A DNA stretch of 64,000 bases from Desulfobacteraceae bacterium. Its GTDB lineage: Bacteria; Desulfobacterota; Desulfobacteria; Desulfobacterales; Desulfosalsimonadaceae. The notes under the pieces are model-generated. The model searched no databases, was not told where the DNA came from, and saw only the letters and a program-made list of their open reading frames with translations. Where the stretch lies: positions 1-64,000 of the forward strand of contig JABZFM010000010.1 in the NCBI GenBank assembly GCA_014237465.1, read 5' to 3'. The translations under genes were made by a program, and so were the position numbers. Within the stretch, counting starts at the first letter, position 1; each line of letters begins with the position of its first letter. Below, piece after piece: positions 6,766 through 16,250 of this stretch.

Positions 6766-8439
6766 TTAATTGTTATTCGGTATCAAATCTTTTATTGCAA
6801 CCAGCAGCATTGGTTTGTATTTACCGATACCCGGCGGCAGCGACAGGTTGCCGGAAGGCAGTCCCTGAATTAACCCCGGAACTAACCCCAGAACTAAATA
6901 TTGACGACGCATGGCAACACACGCGCCCAAAAGAAGATTCATGGAAACCGTTTCAAACTGCCGATTTTCCGGGTCTTCTAAAAAAGATCCCTTTGCCCAT
7001 TCATTGAATGCACCCATGGACGGGCCGCACCATATCTGAAAATCTTTTTTGCGCAGTGTTTCATCATTAATCGCCCATTTGGACGATTTACCAAGATATG
7101 ACCGAAAAAGAAGCGACATCCTGCGTTTTGGGTCATTTTCCGCCAGTTCGAGCTGAGCCGGATCATATGTTTTAAAAAATTCACGGGTCAGCTGCCATTC
7201 GGATTTAAATGAGTTATGAAAGATTTTGTTTTCAATCTCATTTTTGGCATCATCCGGAATCTCTTCGATATTTGCGTAGCTGCGGTATATTTCATAAAGC
7301 CGGGCTGCGCGTTGGGGAAACATGGAACCACGCTTTAATACCTGGACTTTAATTCCTCTTTCAAACATGTTGGCTGACGGTGCCATCATCACATCGGTCT
7401 GCAGCGCCTTTGCCAGCATCTGCCTGACCGAGTGTGAAGTCCCGGATTCAATACATGACTGATTAATGGAACCGGTAAGTACATAATCAGCTCCCATTAC
7501 AAAAGCGGCTGCGACAGCCTTTGGCGTGGCAATCCCGCCGCCCAGACCGATACAGGGCATTGTGGAGTACTTATAAGCCTGGAACAAATCATCCCGCAAA
7601 TCAATCATTGAAGGCAGAAGCGATATGGCGGCACGGTTGTCCGTATGCCCCCCGGAATCGGCTTCAGCGGTAAGATCTTCTGCAACCGGAATTTGTCCGG
7701 CCAGGAGCGCTTCTTCCTGAGAAATCAGTTCACGGTCAACAAGCTGATTGATCATTTTTTCAGGCGGTGGAGATAAAAACTGTTTTGCGATTTCAAGTCG
7801 TGAGGTTTTTGCAATAATTTTATTCGGGCAGATAACTGTGTTGTCTGAATTCCGGTATATTCCTTTAATCCTGTAATAGAGCAGGGGAAGCGTTAGTTTC
7901 AAGTACCCTGCGGCACTAATAAGGTGGATGCCATGTTTTAAATATAAGTCAACAATTGCGAATTCCTGCTCAGAGGAGCCTGAAAAAACAAGATTGACAC
8001 CATAAGGGATATCTGCTGCTTCTGATTTCAAACGAATAACCGCTTTTTGCAGATCACTCAGGGAAAGTCCGGCAGACCCGAAAAAACCGATCATACCGGC
8101 GTTGCCGGCTGCTTTAACCAGTTCGACGGATGATATTCCATGGGCCATGGCACCGGCAACATACGGATATTTGATATTATAACGGTTTTTAAACTCTGAA
8201 CTGCCCAGATTTTCCGGATGAAGCGGCGGCGCAAACGATAATAACCTATAATTATCTGAATCTTTGACATAAGAGTCATTGATAATGACTTTACCGTCCT
8301 GGCAGACACCGTAAACTCCGTCTATGTCAACAATGAACACCGGTTTTAATAAATTAAATATGGCATCGTGAATTGCCCGCATTCCTGTTTCCGGTCGCTT
8401 CCGGGATGATTTGAGATACCCGTTTAATGATGCATGCAA
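6766..8439 (-). CDS. pfaD: PfaD-family trans-acting enoylreductase
   Basis: A 557-residue flavin-dependent TIM-barrel protein of the 2-nitropropane dioxygenase superfamily, PfaD branch, which reduces enoyl intermediates on a PUFA synthase or trans-AT PKS. Recognisable segments include YVAGAMAHGISSVELV at about 93-108, GMIGFFGSAGLS near 115-126, IPYGVNLVFS near 144-153, and GGHTDNR at 263-269, followed by the FMN-phosphate region GLGGGIATPKAV. Length matches PfaD. It is co-directional with the acyltransferase gene downstream and a hydrolase gene upstream. The cognate synthase must lie elsewhere in the genome or be lost. Confidence 0.9.
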   Translation of the reverse strand: MHASLNGYLKSSRKRPETGMRAIHDAIFNLLKPVFIVDIDGVYGVCQDGKVIINDSYVKDSDNYRLLSFAPPLHPENLGSSEFKNRYNIKYPYVAGAMAHGISSVELVKAAGNAGMIGFFGSAGLSLSDLQKAVIRLKSEAADIPYGVNLVFSGSSEQEFAIVDLYLKHGIHLISAAGYLKLTLPLLYYRIKGIYRNSDNTVICPNKIIAKTSRLEIAKQFLSPPPEKMINQLVDRELISQEEALLAGQIPVAEDLTAEADSGGHTDNRAAISLLPSMIDLRDDLFQAYKYSTMPCIGLGGGIATPKAVAAAFVMGADYVLTGSINQSCIESGTSHSVRQMLAKALQTDVMMAPSANMFERGIKVQVLKRGSMFPQRAARLYEIYRSYANIEEIPDDAKNEIENKIFHNSFKSEWQLTREFFKTYDPAQLELAENDPKRRMSLLFRSYLGKSSKWAINDETLRKKDFQIWCGPSMGAFNEWAKGSFLEDPENRQFETVSMNLLLGACVAMRRQYLVLGLVPGLIQGLPSGNLSLPPGIGKYKPMLLVAIKDLIPNNN

Positions 8440-8579
8440 AATTTAATGCTCCTTGATCTTGAGATTAGAAATATCATCAAACCAACACAATTATATTTAA
8501 AATGTTGAACTCTTTTACCAGATTAATGGCTGTCAATCAATGGAGTATGCACATTACCTGGATTTTTCAGATTCAGGTT

Positions 8580-9377
8580 TTAAGAATTCATTGACTGGTC
8601 AATAAAAATTTTGATGATTTCAAAATATGTTTTCCCGCCGATCATCAGTAGCGTGTTATGATCTGCGCCGTTTATAACATGCAGCTTTTTCTGACTTGCA
8701 GGGGAGTGTTCAAATAAATCATGTCCATGATGCAAAGGAATTATCTGGTCATACTGACCGTGGAGGATCAATGTGGGACCGACAAATCGGGTGAGCTTTC
8801 CGGCATTGGAAAACACCTGGGAATCCTCAATATTTAATGTTTCCGTTTGGATGCCGAGTCTTTCTAGCAGCGGAAGGGTGTGCGCAAACCCGCTTTCTAT
8901 GATCAGTCCTTTTATTATTTCCGGATACGAAGCTGCCAGTTCAATGGCCGAGGCGCTCCCCAGCGACCGCCCCATGATCCATAACGGGCCTTTCCGCTGA
9001 TTTTGTGCCATCCAGCCGGAAAAGTGATTAAATACATAATGGGCATCACTGAACATGGATGATATGCCCGGCAACCCATTACTCCTGCCGTAGCCCCTGT
9101 AATCCACGACTAAAAAATTCAATCCATAATTCATGTAGATAGATCCGATGTCGTCATAATCTTCTGCAATTTCACCATTGCCGTGAAAAAAAAGAATATG
9201 CGGCATGTCCGGGTCAGTTAAATATAACCGTGCGCCAATATGGATGCCGTCATCAGTTTCGATATCCTGGATTATGGCAAACGACGGGACTGGCCTGCCG
9301 GATTCTTTACGGGGATGAAATAAAAAGTTTAATATTTCCGGCCGGTCCAGAACGGAGAGGTCTGCTTCTTTAGACAT
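8580..9377 (-). CDS. Alpha/beta hydrolase
   Basis: A 265-residue cytoplasmic alpha/beta hydrolase without signal peptide. The catalytic triad is readable as S138 in GRSLGS, D210 in GQYDQIIP and H240 in GADHNTL; HGNGE at 65-69 would form the oxyanion hole. It resembles the BEM46/YfhR-like group, whose substrates are poorly known. A ribosome site (GAGGTGAA) precedes the ATG. It is the first gene of the minus-strand group ahead of pfaD (140 bp gap), so it could act as an editing or release thioesterase for the same pathway; this is inferred from position. Confidence 0.8.
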   Translation of the reverse strand: MSKEADLSVLDRPEILNFLFHPRKESGRPVPSFAIIQDIETDDGIHIGARLYLTDPDMPHILFFHGNGEIAEDYDDIGSIYMNYGLNFLVVDYRGYGRSNGLPGISSMFSDAHYVFNHFSGWMAQNQRKGPLWIMGRSLGSASAIELAASYPEIIKGLIIESGFAHTLPLLERLGIQTETLNIEDSQVFSNAGKLTRFVGPTLILHGQYDQIIPLHHGHDLFEHSPASQKKLHVINGADHNTLLMIGGKTYFEIIKIFIDQSMNS

Positions 9378-9418
9378 AATTTCACCTCACTTGTAATGAT
9401 AATGTTTCATGCCTGCTC

Positions 9419-9579
9419 GTGTCGTGTCAACTCTGAACTGACGCATTTTGCTTGGCCTTTTCCGCGCCTGCGTCGTTACGACTTGAGTCCCATAGCACCA
9501 CCATGCTCCTCAAGTCGTGCCTCGCAGACACAAAAAAATGGCAGCGCAATCTTGCGACATTTCATCCTTGACGCGGCAC
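9419..9579. repeat. MITE-like palindromic repeat (161 bp)
   Basis: The ends GTGTCGTGTCAA and TTGACGCGGCAC form an imperfect terminal inverted repeat (10 of 12 positions). The interior holds a second perfect inverted repeat, ACGACTTGAG against CTCAAGTCGT. It fills most of the divergent spacer between the hydrolase gene and gspG. No reading frame is credible. Confidence 0.5.
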
Positions 9580-9694
9580 TATTTGATAAAAAAGCTTGAA
9601 ATTTAAAGACACTTCCGATAGACAAAATTTTAAGTTATTTCATACCATTTCTTTATTCATATTTCCACCATTTCACAAACATAGGTGCCAGGAT

Positions 9695-10150
9695 ATGCAG
9701 AAAAAAAATTTCAGAAGTCACAGCTCAGATAAGGGTTTTACGCTGATTGAACTGATGGTTGTTATTGTTATATTAAGTATTTTGGCAGTATGGGTGGCAC
9801 CCAAAATCATGGGTCGACCCGATCAGGCCAAACAGGTTAAAGCCAAAGTCGATATCCAGGGTTATGAAACTGCTTTAAAATTATATAAATTAGACAGCGG
9901 TATGTACCCCACGACCGCACAGGGCCTTGAAGCGCTTGTGACAAAACCTGACTCCGGAAAATTACCGAAAAACTGGCGATCCGGTGGATATATTGACAAG
10001 GGTAAAATTGCAAAGGATCCCTGGGGAAATGATTTTGTATATCTCAGCCCGGGTGTTCATGGAGATTTTGATATCACATCATATGGTGCAGACGGGGAAC
10101 CCGGCGGCGAAGAGTATGACCAGGATATCAACAACTGGGAAATCGAATAA
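9695..10150 (+). CDS. gspG: Type II secretion major pseudopilin GspG
   Basis: A prepilin of about 151 residues that polymerises into the periplasmic pseudopilus pushing substrates through the secretin. The prepilin peptidase site is KGFTLIEL near residue 14, followed by the hydrophobic helix [20 protein letters not shown]. The C-terminal region has the GspG signatures [20 protein letters not shown] and [17 protein letters not shown], the calcium-binding loop. I start at 9695 (short basic leader); the longer frame from 9596 would place an unlikely 33-residue extension before the leader. It opens the gspGHIJKLMNCDE run. The prepilin peptidase GspO is not in this window. Confidence 0.95.
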   Translation: MQKKNFRSHSSDKGFTLIELMVVIVILSILAVWVAPKIMGRPDQAKQVKAKVDIQGYETALKLYKLDSGMYPTTAQGLEALVTKPDSGKLPKNWRSGGYIDKGKIAKDPWGNDFVYLSPGVHGDFDITSYGADGEPGGEEYDQDINNWEIE

Positions 10151-10158
10151 ATATTGAT

Positions 10159-10280
10159 AGCTTCGTAAAAAATCCAAATTCTGTGTTGCACTGCATTCTT
10201 CGTCACTGCGGAGTAGACTTCCTACGCCTCATTCCTCAGATCTTGTGCGCCTTGAATTTGGAGCTTTTTTCTTTGCCATC
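10159..10280 (+). repeat. Dispersed palindromic repeat, family A, copy 1
   Basis: About 122 bp beginning GCTTCGTAAAAAATCC and ending GAGCTTTTTTCTTTGCCATC, with imperfect terminal inverted repeats. The same unit recurs at 46858-46982 in the opposite orientation and at 55036-55154 in this orientation. It sits between gspG and gspH without disrupting either. Confidence 0.75.
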
Positions 10281-10311
10281 CGATAATATTTATATACTGA
10301 AAAGCTATTAG

Positions 10312-10827
10312 ATGCTTTTGAACAATTTTCATAAAATAAAATACTGCAACAATCAGGCTTTTACATTAATTGAGCTGATTGTTGTCATTTCCATGATCAG
10401 CATTTTACTTGCTTTTTCTCTCCCACGATTAGACATTTCTTTTTTTTCGGATAATGACCGTAAAATTTCAAGCTGGATATTGTTAAATGTCAAATCATTA
10501 AAAGAAAATGCCGTAAAAGAGCAATCCCTTCAGATTCTCAATATTGATATAGATAATAATCAGATGTGGTCTTCTTCTGGACCTGTGACTGAAGAAACAC
10601 CTAAAGAAAATGAATATCAGATTCCTTCCGGGTATCGTTTGATGGATGTTGAATTTTTAAATGCGGATAAAGTTACTAAGGGGATTTGCGAAATTCATTT
10701 TTACAAAAAGGGGTATTCAGACAAAGCGCTGATTCATATTGAAGACAATGACAATAATCAATATTCATACCTGATTGAACCGTTTCTTCCCCATGTTAAA
10801 ATCATTGAAAAATACATTGAATTTTAA
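10312..10827 (+). CDS. gspH: Type II secretion minor pseudopilin GspH-like
   Basis: A 171-residue pseudopilin with the prepilin site QAFTLIEL at about residues 16-23 and the hydrophobic helix IVVISMISILLAFSLPRL. The residue before the cleaved Phe is Ala instead of the usual Gly, which is tolerated in some prepilins but may slow processing. The globular part has no strong motif; the assignment to GspH comes from the order G-H-I-J-K and size. The 3' end overlaps gspI. A family A repeat separates it from gspG. Confidence 0.8.
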   Translation: MLLNNFHKIKYCNNQAFTLIELIVVISMISILLAFSLPRLDISFFSDNDRKISSWILLNVKSLKENAVKEQSLQILNIDIDNNQMWSSSGPVTEETPKENEYQIPSGYRLMDVEFLNADKVTKGICEIHFYKKGYSDKALIHIEDNDNNQYSYLIEPFLPHVKIIEKYIEF

Positions 10828-11242
10828 TTTTTCGGTAAAATTTCCTTCCGGATTCTGCAAAGGGTTTACTTTACTTGAAGTCATGGTATCGGTTTCAATT
10901 ATTGCCATTGTTCTTGTCAGCATTTTAAGGCTGCAGGGTCAGACAATATCAATGAATGAAACCATCCGGTTTTATACTATAGCCCCGCTTCTGGCAGACT
11001 CTAAAGTTTCTGAAATCAGGTTGTATCCATCGGATTTTGATCTGTCATCATCCGGGGATTTCGGTGATGATTACCCGGGTTACACCTGGAATGTTCAAAT
11101 CGATGAAATGAAAATTGATGTTATTGAGAGTGCGGAACTGAATCTGAAAAAAATAGATCTCGTTATCAGTCTCAATGATGATGAATTAAAATTTTCCCTT
11201 CGTCATTTTCTGAATGCGGATTCCGGAGCCCTTGATGAATAG
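10793..11242 (+). CDS. gspI: Type II secretion minor pseudopilin GspI
   Basis: A pseudopilin of about 149 residues with the site KGFTLLEVMVSVSIIAIVLV and short C-terminal domain, as expected of GspI, which joins GspJ and GspK at the pseudopilus tip. The ATG at 10793 lies inside gspH; a TTG at 10775 in frame would add six residues. The overlap suggests translational coupling. The stop overlaps the gspJ start by 8 nt. Confidence 0.85.
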   Translation: MLKSLKNTLNFNFSVKFPSGFCKGFTLLEVMVSVSIIAIVLVSILRLQGQTISMNETIRFYTIAPLLADSKVSEIRLYPSDFDLSSSGDFGDDYPGYTWNVQIDEMKIDVIESAELNLKKIDLVISLNDDELKFSLRHFLNADSGALDE

Positions 11243-11993
11243 GATGAATAGAGTGAAAAGGGTGAATAGGATCAATAGAAAATTATGGGCAAATATGATC
11301 TTTTCTGCTGGCAAATATAATGGATTTACACTTATAGAAATCCTGATTGCTGTTTTTATTTTTTCCGTTGTGATGTCCACCATTTTCGGGACGTTCAACG
11401 CGGTCATATCTCGAACGGATGCGATAAAAAACGGTATGGGCGGCTATGAAATGGCAAGAACATGTTTAAATCGCATTGCTTTGGATTTAAACGCCATATA
11501 CATTGACCAGAAACCATTGTATCATCCGCCGGATTTTGATGATCCTCCGGATCCATACCGGTTTGTCGGGAAAGAGACTTTTGCCGGCAATAAAAATTTT
11601 TCGCAGCTGCGATTTGCCTCAACCGATCATCTGTCCATGACCCGGAATGCTGAAAACGGGATTGCCGAAATCGTCTATTATGTTAAAGAGCAGGGATATC
11701 CGGAATCCGAATTTGTGTTAAAACGATCAGATACCCTCTATCCCTATGATGAAGATTATGAATTTGAGGAAAAAGACAGCGATCCGCTTTTATGTGAAGA
11801 CATTGAAGAATTCTCCATTATCTATTTTGATAAGGAGGGTAATGAATATGAAAAATGGGATTCCGAGTCTGATTTTTTAAAATATGCAACCCCAAGAGCC
11901 CTTAAAGTTAAATTAAAAATTAAAAGCATCGATAGCTCTTATACATTTGACACTAAAATTGCGCTGCCTGTTTACAGACAAAAGTTTGAATAA
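11235..11993 (+). CDS. gspJ: Type II secretion minor pseudopilin GspJ
   Basis: A 252-residue pseudopilin with site NGFTLIEILIAVFIFSVVMS and a larger acidic C-terminal domain, part of the I-J-K tip complex. The ATG at 11235 overlaps the end of gspI by 8 nt; an in-frame ATG at 11214 is possible. The basic leader is long and repetitive (MNRMNRVKRVNRINRK), encoded by tandem degenerate 9-bp units of the GTGAATAGG type between 11234 and 11280. Confidence 0.87.
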   Translation: MNRMNRVKRVNRINRKLWANMIFSAGKYNGFTLIEILIAVFIFSVVMSTIFGTFNAVISRTDAIKNGMGGYEMARTCLNRIALDLNAIYIDQKPLYHPPDFDDPPDPYRFVGKETFAGNKNFSQLRFASTDHLSMTRNAENGIAEIVYYVKEQGYPESEFVLKRSDTLYPYDEDYEFEEKDSDPLLCEDIEEFSIIYFDKEGNEYEKWDSESDFLKYATPRALKVKLKIKSIDSSYTFDTKIALPVYRQKFE

Positions 11994-12000
11994 ATAAAAA

Positions 12001-13098
12001 ATGGAAAAGCATCCATATTACAATAATAAAGGCATTGCCTTGATCATCACCCTGACAGTTATTGCACTGCTTGTAACTGTCACATTTGAACTCAACCGGC
12101 AGCTTCAGGCATCAGTGATAAGTTCTGCCATTGTACGTGACCGGCTGATATTATCTCATATGATTTCATCGGGAGTTGAAATTGCCGAAGCCATTCTAAT
12201 AAAAGATAAAAATGATTCGGAAATAGATTCTGTTCAGGAAGATTGGGCAAACCCTGACAAAATTGAAGCCTATCTTTCACAGGTTCCTTTTGATGAAGGA
12301 AAAATCGGACTGTTTATTAGTGATGAGCTGGGCAGAATCCAGGTCAACGCACTGGTTCAATTTCCGGAGGGGAAAGATTTTAATCCGCCCCAGAAAGATT
12401 TATGGTTTCGGTTTATGGCTTTAATACTGGCCCAGCAGGAAAATCTGGAAGATGAAGATATGTTATTTGAAGAGGTGGCCGAACCTAGCGCGATTATAAA
12501 TCCGATCAAAGACTGGCTGGATTCAAATGACAATGATGCGATTACCGGATTAAACGGCGCTGAAAATGAATATTATAAGGACCTTGATCCACCGTATCCG
12601 ACTCGAAATGGACCGTTCAGGCATATTGAGGAACTGATCAGAACCAAAGGAATCACCCCTGATCTTTTTTATACGGCTGATGTGCAGATGCTGGGTATTT
12701 CAAATTTTATCACAGTACATGGCGTGTCTGACTTAAATGACAAATTTATCTACACCGGAAAGATAAATATCAATACAGCGGATTTGCCGGTGATCGCCGG
12801 CTTATTACCGGTCGGCCAGGAATTTCTTTCAACTGAAATTTTTAATTATCGAATTGAATCCGCCAATGAACAGTTTATTTATGAACTGACAAGCCCAACC
12901 TGGTATAAAGATGTCCCCGGATGCAGTGAAGTTGACATTGATGCGGAACTGATTACCACGCAAAGTGACATTTTCCGTATTGAATGCAATGCCGCGCTGC
13001 GTGATATCATGAAAACGGCAACGGTCATTGTTCAAAGAGAAAAAAATAAGGAATCCGGTAAATGGTATTGTAAAGTATTGAACTGGACATATGAATAA
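12001..13098 (+). CDS. gspK: Type II secretion minor pseudopilin GspK
   Basis: A 365-residue pseudopilin, the largest of the set as is usual for GspK, which caps the pseudopilus. The N-terminal KGIALIITLTVIALLVTVTF helix follows a short basic leader; the position after the cleaved residue lacks the common Glu5, a known GspK feature. The SAM-like domain region DWLDSNDN near residue 178 and a GKININTADLPVIAGLLP segment near 256 are typical. It follows gspJ by 7 nt. Confidence 0.92.
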   Translation: MEKHPYYNNKGIALIITLTVIALLVTVTFELNRQLQASVISSAIVRDRLILSHMISSGVEIAEAILIKDKNDSEIDSVQEDWANPDKIEAYLSQVPFDEGKIGLFISDELGRIQVNALVQFPEGKDFNPPQKDLWFRFMALILAQQENLEDEDMLFEEVAEPSAIINPIKDWLDSNDNDAITGLNGAENEYYKDLDPPYPTRNGPFRHIEELIRTKGITPDLFYTADVQMLGISNFITVHGVSDLNDKFIYTGKININTADLPVIAGLLPVGQEFLSTEIFNYRIESANEQFIYELTSPTWYKDVPGCSEVDIDAELITTQSDIFRIECNAALRDIMKTATVIVQREKNKESGKWYCKVLNWTYE

Positions 13099-13223
13099 GG
13101 TATAATAAAAATTTTATTTCTAAGATGATTATGTGCAATACAATTATGATGAACCTTTACTTTAACATGCAGAAGCTTTATAGAATTTCAGTAAAAAACT
13201 ATTAGAATAGTATTGTTTTTATT

Positions 13224-14681
13224 ATGAGCCGAAAAATTTTTTCAATTGATATCAGGGATAACGGAATTTCCGCTTTGCTGGTTGAAAACAGTTTAAAGGG
13301 AAACCGGATTCAGGCACAGCAGTTTGTTCCATACATGGATATCAATGATGAGCCGGTCAATGCAGTTCAAAGAATTACCGAAACCTTAAACAAAATTACC
13401 AAAGAAATAAATGTGTCAGGGGCGGAATATATTGTTTCCATTTCACCTGAATTAATATCATACCGGAATCTCCAGGTACCTTTTAAAGATCGTAAAAAAA
13501 TCCGCCAGGTGCTGCCGTTTGAACTGGAACCGACATTACCGTATCCGGTAGATGAAGTAACAATTGATTTTCAGACAATTCTTCAGGCTGAAAAAACGGA
13601 TATTTTAGTCAGTGTGGTTAAAACCGCAGAGATTAATGAAATCCTGGATGTGCTGAAAGAATTTAATATTACGCCTTACATTGTAACGCCCGGCGGTTTG
13701 TCTTCCGTGCTCTGTCTGTCAAAATTTTCAGAAACTGAGAATGATTTTCTTTTTGTCGATATTGATGAAAAATACGCCACGGTTTTTGCAGTGGTATCCG
13801 GACATGTGCACATTGCCAGATCCTTTTATTCAAATGTTGCAGATCCTCACCTAAAGGCCAAAAAATTATCCGAAAATATTATCCAGGTCATTGCGGCATT
13901 TGAATCTTTATTTGTCACAGATTTTGAACCTTCAAAAATTTTATTGTCAGGAAACGGAATTGACAGAGAAATTTTAAACCATGAGATGGAAGAGTCACTG
14001 GGAATGCCGATTACCCCGGTAGATATGTTTAAGAATATTAACTTAAAGATTAGCATTTCAAGCGATTCTCCATTCGATTCCGCCAACATGAATAATGCAC
14101 TGAGTCTTGCTGCCATTGAAATTCTGGATATCAGCACGATTAATTTTTACGGTGAACGTTCCATTATAAAAAAATACTGGGAAGAGTACAAAAATGATTT
14201 TATCAAAACCGGACTCATCGCCGCTTTTGTCTTTGTCCTTGCCATGTTTAATGTTCTGTTCGAAGCACATTTTCTTCAAAAAGAAGTGAATCGCTTAAAC
14301 CGACAGATTGCTTTTATTTTTCAATCCACATTTCCCGATGAAACAAAAATTGTAAGCCCGTTCCAGCAGATGAAAGTCAATGTCGGGCAGGAACGCGAGA
14401 AAAATATGTTTACCGGTGAAATTGAGGAAGAAATACTGAACATCGACATTTTAAATGAAATCAGTTCACGGATTCCCAAAAAACAGGATGTGGAAATAAC
14501 AAACTTTGTCCGGGGAGACGACAGCCTGCTGATTTCCGGCAATACCGATTCGTTTAATATTGTCGATGACATTAAAGGCAGATTGGAAGGCGCTGAGATT
14601 CTGAAAAATATTACCATCAGCTCGGCAAACCTTGAAAAGTCGACAAATCGTATTCAGTTCAAACTGAAAATCGATCTATAA
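13224..14681 (+). CDS. gspL: Type II secretion inner-membrane protein GspL (PilM-like)
   Basis: A 485-residue bitopic protein. The N-terminal two thirds look like the actin/PilM-type cytoplasmic domain that recruits the GspE ATPase (ISPELISYRNLQVPF and the LPFELEPTLPYPVDEV segment). A transmembrane helix lies at about residues 330-350 (LIAAFVFVLAMFNVLF), followed by a coiled-coil stretch and a small ferredoxin-like periplasmic domain. It lies 125 bp after gspK and 25 bp before gspM, the usual L-M order. Confidence 0.88.
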   Translation: MSRKIFSIDIRDNGISALLVENSLKGNRIQAQQFVPYMDINDEPVNAVQRITETLNKITKEINVSGAEYIVSISPELISYRNLQVPFKDRKKIRQVLPFELEPTLPYPVDEVTIDFQTILQAEKTDILVSVVKTAEINEILDVLKEFNITPYIVTPGGLSSVLCLSKFSETENDFLFVDIDEKYATVFAVVSGHVHIARSFYSNVADPHLKAKKLSENIIQVIAAFESLFVTDFEPSKILLSGNGIDREILNHEMEESLGMPITPVDMFKNINLKISISSDSPFDSANMNNALSLAAIEILDISTINFYGERSIIKKYWEEYKNDFIKTGLIAAFVFVLAMFNVLFEAHFLQKEVNRLNRQIAFIFQSTFPDETKIVSPFQQMKVNVGQEREKNMFTGEIEEEILNIDILNEISSRIPKKQDVEITNFVRGDDSLLISGNTDSFNIVDDIKGRLEGAEILKNITISSANLEKSTNRIQFKLKIDL

Positions 14682-14706
14682 AATAATGCGTTAAGAAAGA
14701 TTTTAA

Positions 14707-15234
14707 ATGAATTTAAATCTGAATAAACGTGAAAAAATAGCCGTAACCAGCGCTGCTGTATTTTTGTCTCTTTTTATAATCAGCCAGTTCATTATCGTTC
14801 CGGTATTTGAAAAACGTGATGATCTCAGACAGCAGCTAATTGATAAAAAAGATATTCTGCTGGATATGAAAATATTGCAATCTGAATATGTTACCATGAA
14901 AGAAAAGCTGGAATCATCACGTCAGGGCCTGAAAAAAAGACCGGGCAATTTCACGCTCTTTTCTTTTCTTGACCGACTTGCCGGAGATACAGGCCTAAAA
15001 GATCATATCGCTTATATGAAACCTTCCACCAGTGTTAAAGAAGATTCCGGTTTAAAAATTTCACGCGTTGAATTAAAGTTGCAGGAAGTGACGATTAAGG
15101 ATTTAACATCGTATTTATTTAAGGTGGAAACTACAGAAAATATGGTGATTGTCAAGCGACTATCAATTATAAAAACCGGAAAGAACACCGGGCTGGTCAA
15201 TGCCGTGCTTCAAGTGGAAACATTTGAGTCATAA
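14707..15234 (+). CDS. gspM: Type II secretion inner-membrane protein GspM
   Basis: A 175-residue bitopic protein: a cytoplasmic stub, a transmembrane helix at about 11-31 (IAVTSAAVFLSLFIISQFIIV), a coiled coil, and a C-terminal ferredoxin-like domain (VELKLQEVTIKDLTSYLF). It partners GspL in the inner-membrane platform. Identification rests on size, topology and location between gspL and gspN. Confidence 0.83.
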   Translation: MNLNLNKREKIAVTSAAVFLSLFIISQFIIVPVFEKRDDLRQQLIDKKDILLDMKILQSEYVTMKEKLESSRQGLKKRPGNFTLFSFLDRLAGDTGLKDHIAYMKPSTSVKEDSGLKISRVELKLQEVTIKDLTSYLFKVETTENMVIVKRLSIIKTGKNTGLVNAVLQVETFES

Positions 15235-15302
15235 CTATTCTACCGGCAAGTTTAGAAATTTAACATAATTTTTCCTTATTTATATACCAGGATAAAGCAT
15301 AT

Positions 15303-16163
15303 ATGAAAAAAAGGATTGCCTATACCGGATATATCATTATTGTTACGGTATTTTTTCTTTATTACCTGTTTCCCTGTGTTGCTGTAACTTCATATATCAA
15401 TTATCAGATTAACAGCATGTCACCGGGAGTGAAACTATCCATCAAAGAATTGAAGCCGAGTTTTCCGCCGGGTATGAAATTTTTTACCCTGGATCTGATG
15501 CACCGGAATAAGAATATAATCGGCGCAGATTTCTTAAAAATCAGCCCGTCATATTTTTCCTTGTTTTCAAAGGATAAAACTTTTTTTATCAACGGTGATA
15601 TTTATGAGGGCTGTCTGAACTCCACTATTCAGGTCGCCGACATCAGCGCAAACCCTGCATTTGATCTTGACGCATCGTTTGGAGGTGTTCAAATCTCACA
15701 GATACCGGCAATCAATGAGTTTGAAGCATATCAAATATCCGGTGTTGCCACTGGAGATATTGTATACAGCAACAGGGAGATAAAGGGCGGAAAAGGGAAT
15801 GCCGGAATAACAGTAACTGACAGTACGATTCAATTTACCCCGGCTTTATTTGGTATTGATCAGTTAGCGTTTAAGGCAATTAACGCTGATTTTGAAGTCA
15901 TTAACCAGCGGATGACCCTAAAAAAGCTTGATGTCGATAGCCGTGAAGTATCCGCTCATGCAAGCGGTTCGATTATTTTACGAAATCCGATCAATAAAAG
16001 CACGATTAACATTCGCGGTGAACTCAAACCGCATCCGACGTTTATTAAACAGCTCGACAATATTTTTCCGGTTGAACTGATTTCAAGGCAGAAATCAAAA
16101 ACCGGCGGTATTCCATTTCGCATTACCGGTTCTCTGGAACGGCCGAACTTTTCGCTGAGATAA
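15303..16163 (+). CDS. gspN: Type II secretion protein GspN
   Basis: A 286-residue protein with an N-terminal signal anchor (residues 5-30) and a periplasmic region with the repeated beta strands seen in GspN/AsmA-like proteins, for example GVATGDIVYSNREIKGGKG and GSLERPNFSLR at the end. GspN is an accessory subunit with no settled function. Its position between gspM and gspC fits the deltaproteobacterial gene order. Confidence 0.8.
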   Translation: MKKRIAYTGYIIIVTVFFLYYLFPCVAVTSYINYQINSMSPGVKLSIKELKPSFPPGMKFFTLDLMHRNKNIIGADFLKISPSYFSLFSKDKTFFINGDIYEGCLNSTIQVADISANPAFDLDASFGGVQISQIPAINEFEAYQISGVATGDIVYSNREIKGGKGNAGITVTDSTIQFTPALFGIDQLAFKAINADFEVINQRMTLKKLDVDSREVSAHASGSIILRNPINKSTINIRGELKPHPTFIKQLDNIFPVELISRQKSKTGGIPFRITGSLERPNFSLR

Positions 16164-16250
16164 AAATACGGAATGCATGCTTGTGAACCTGTTCAATGAA
16201 CATAAATAGCACATGCATTGATTATTATATAATTCTTATTGATTTTGATT

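Noticed and set aside
9596-9694. N-terminal extension of GspG to the upstream ATG at 9596
   Set aside because: It would put a 33-residue extra segment before the prepilin leader, out of line with the family; the ATG at 9695 gives a normal short leader.
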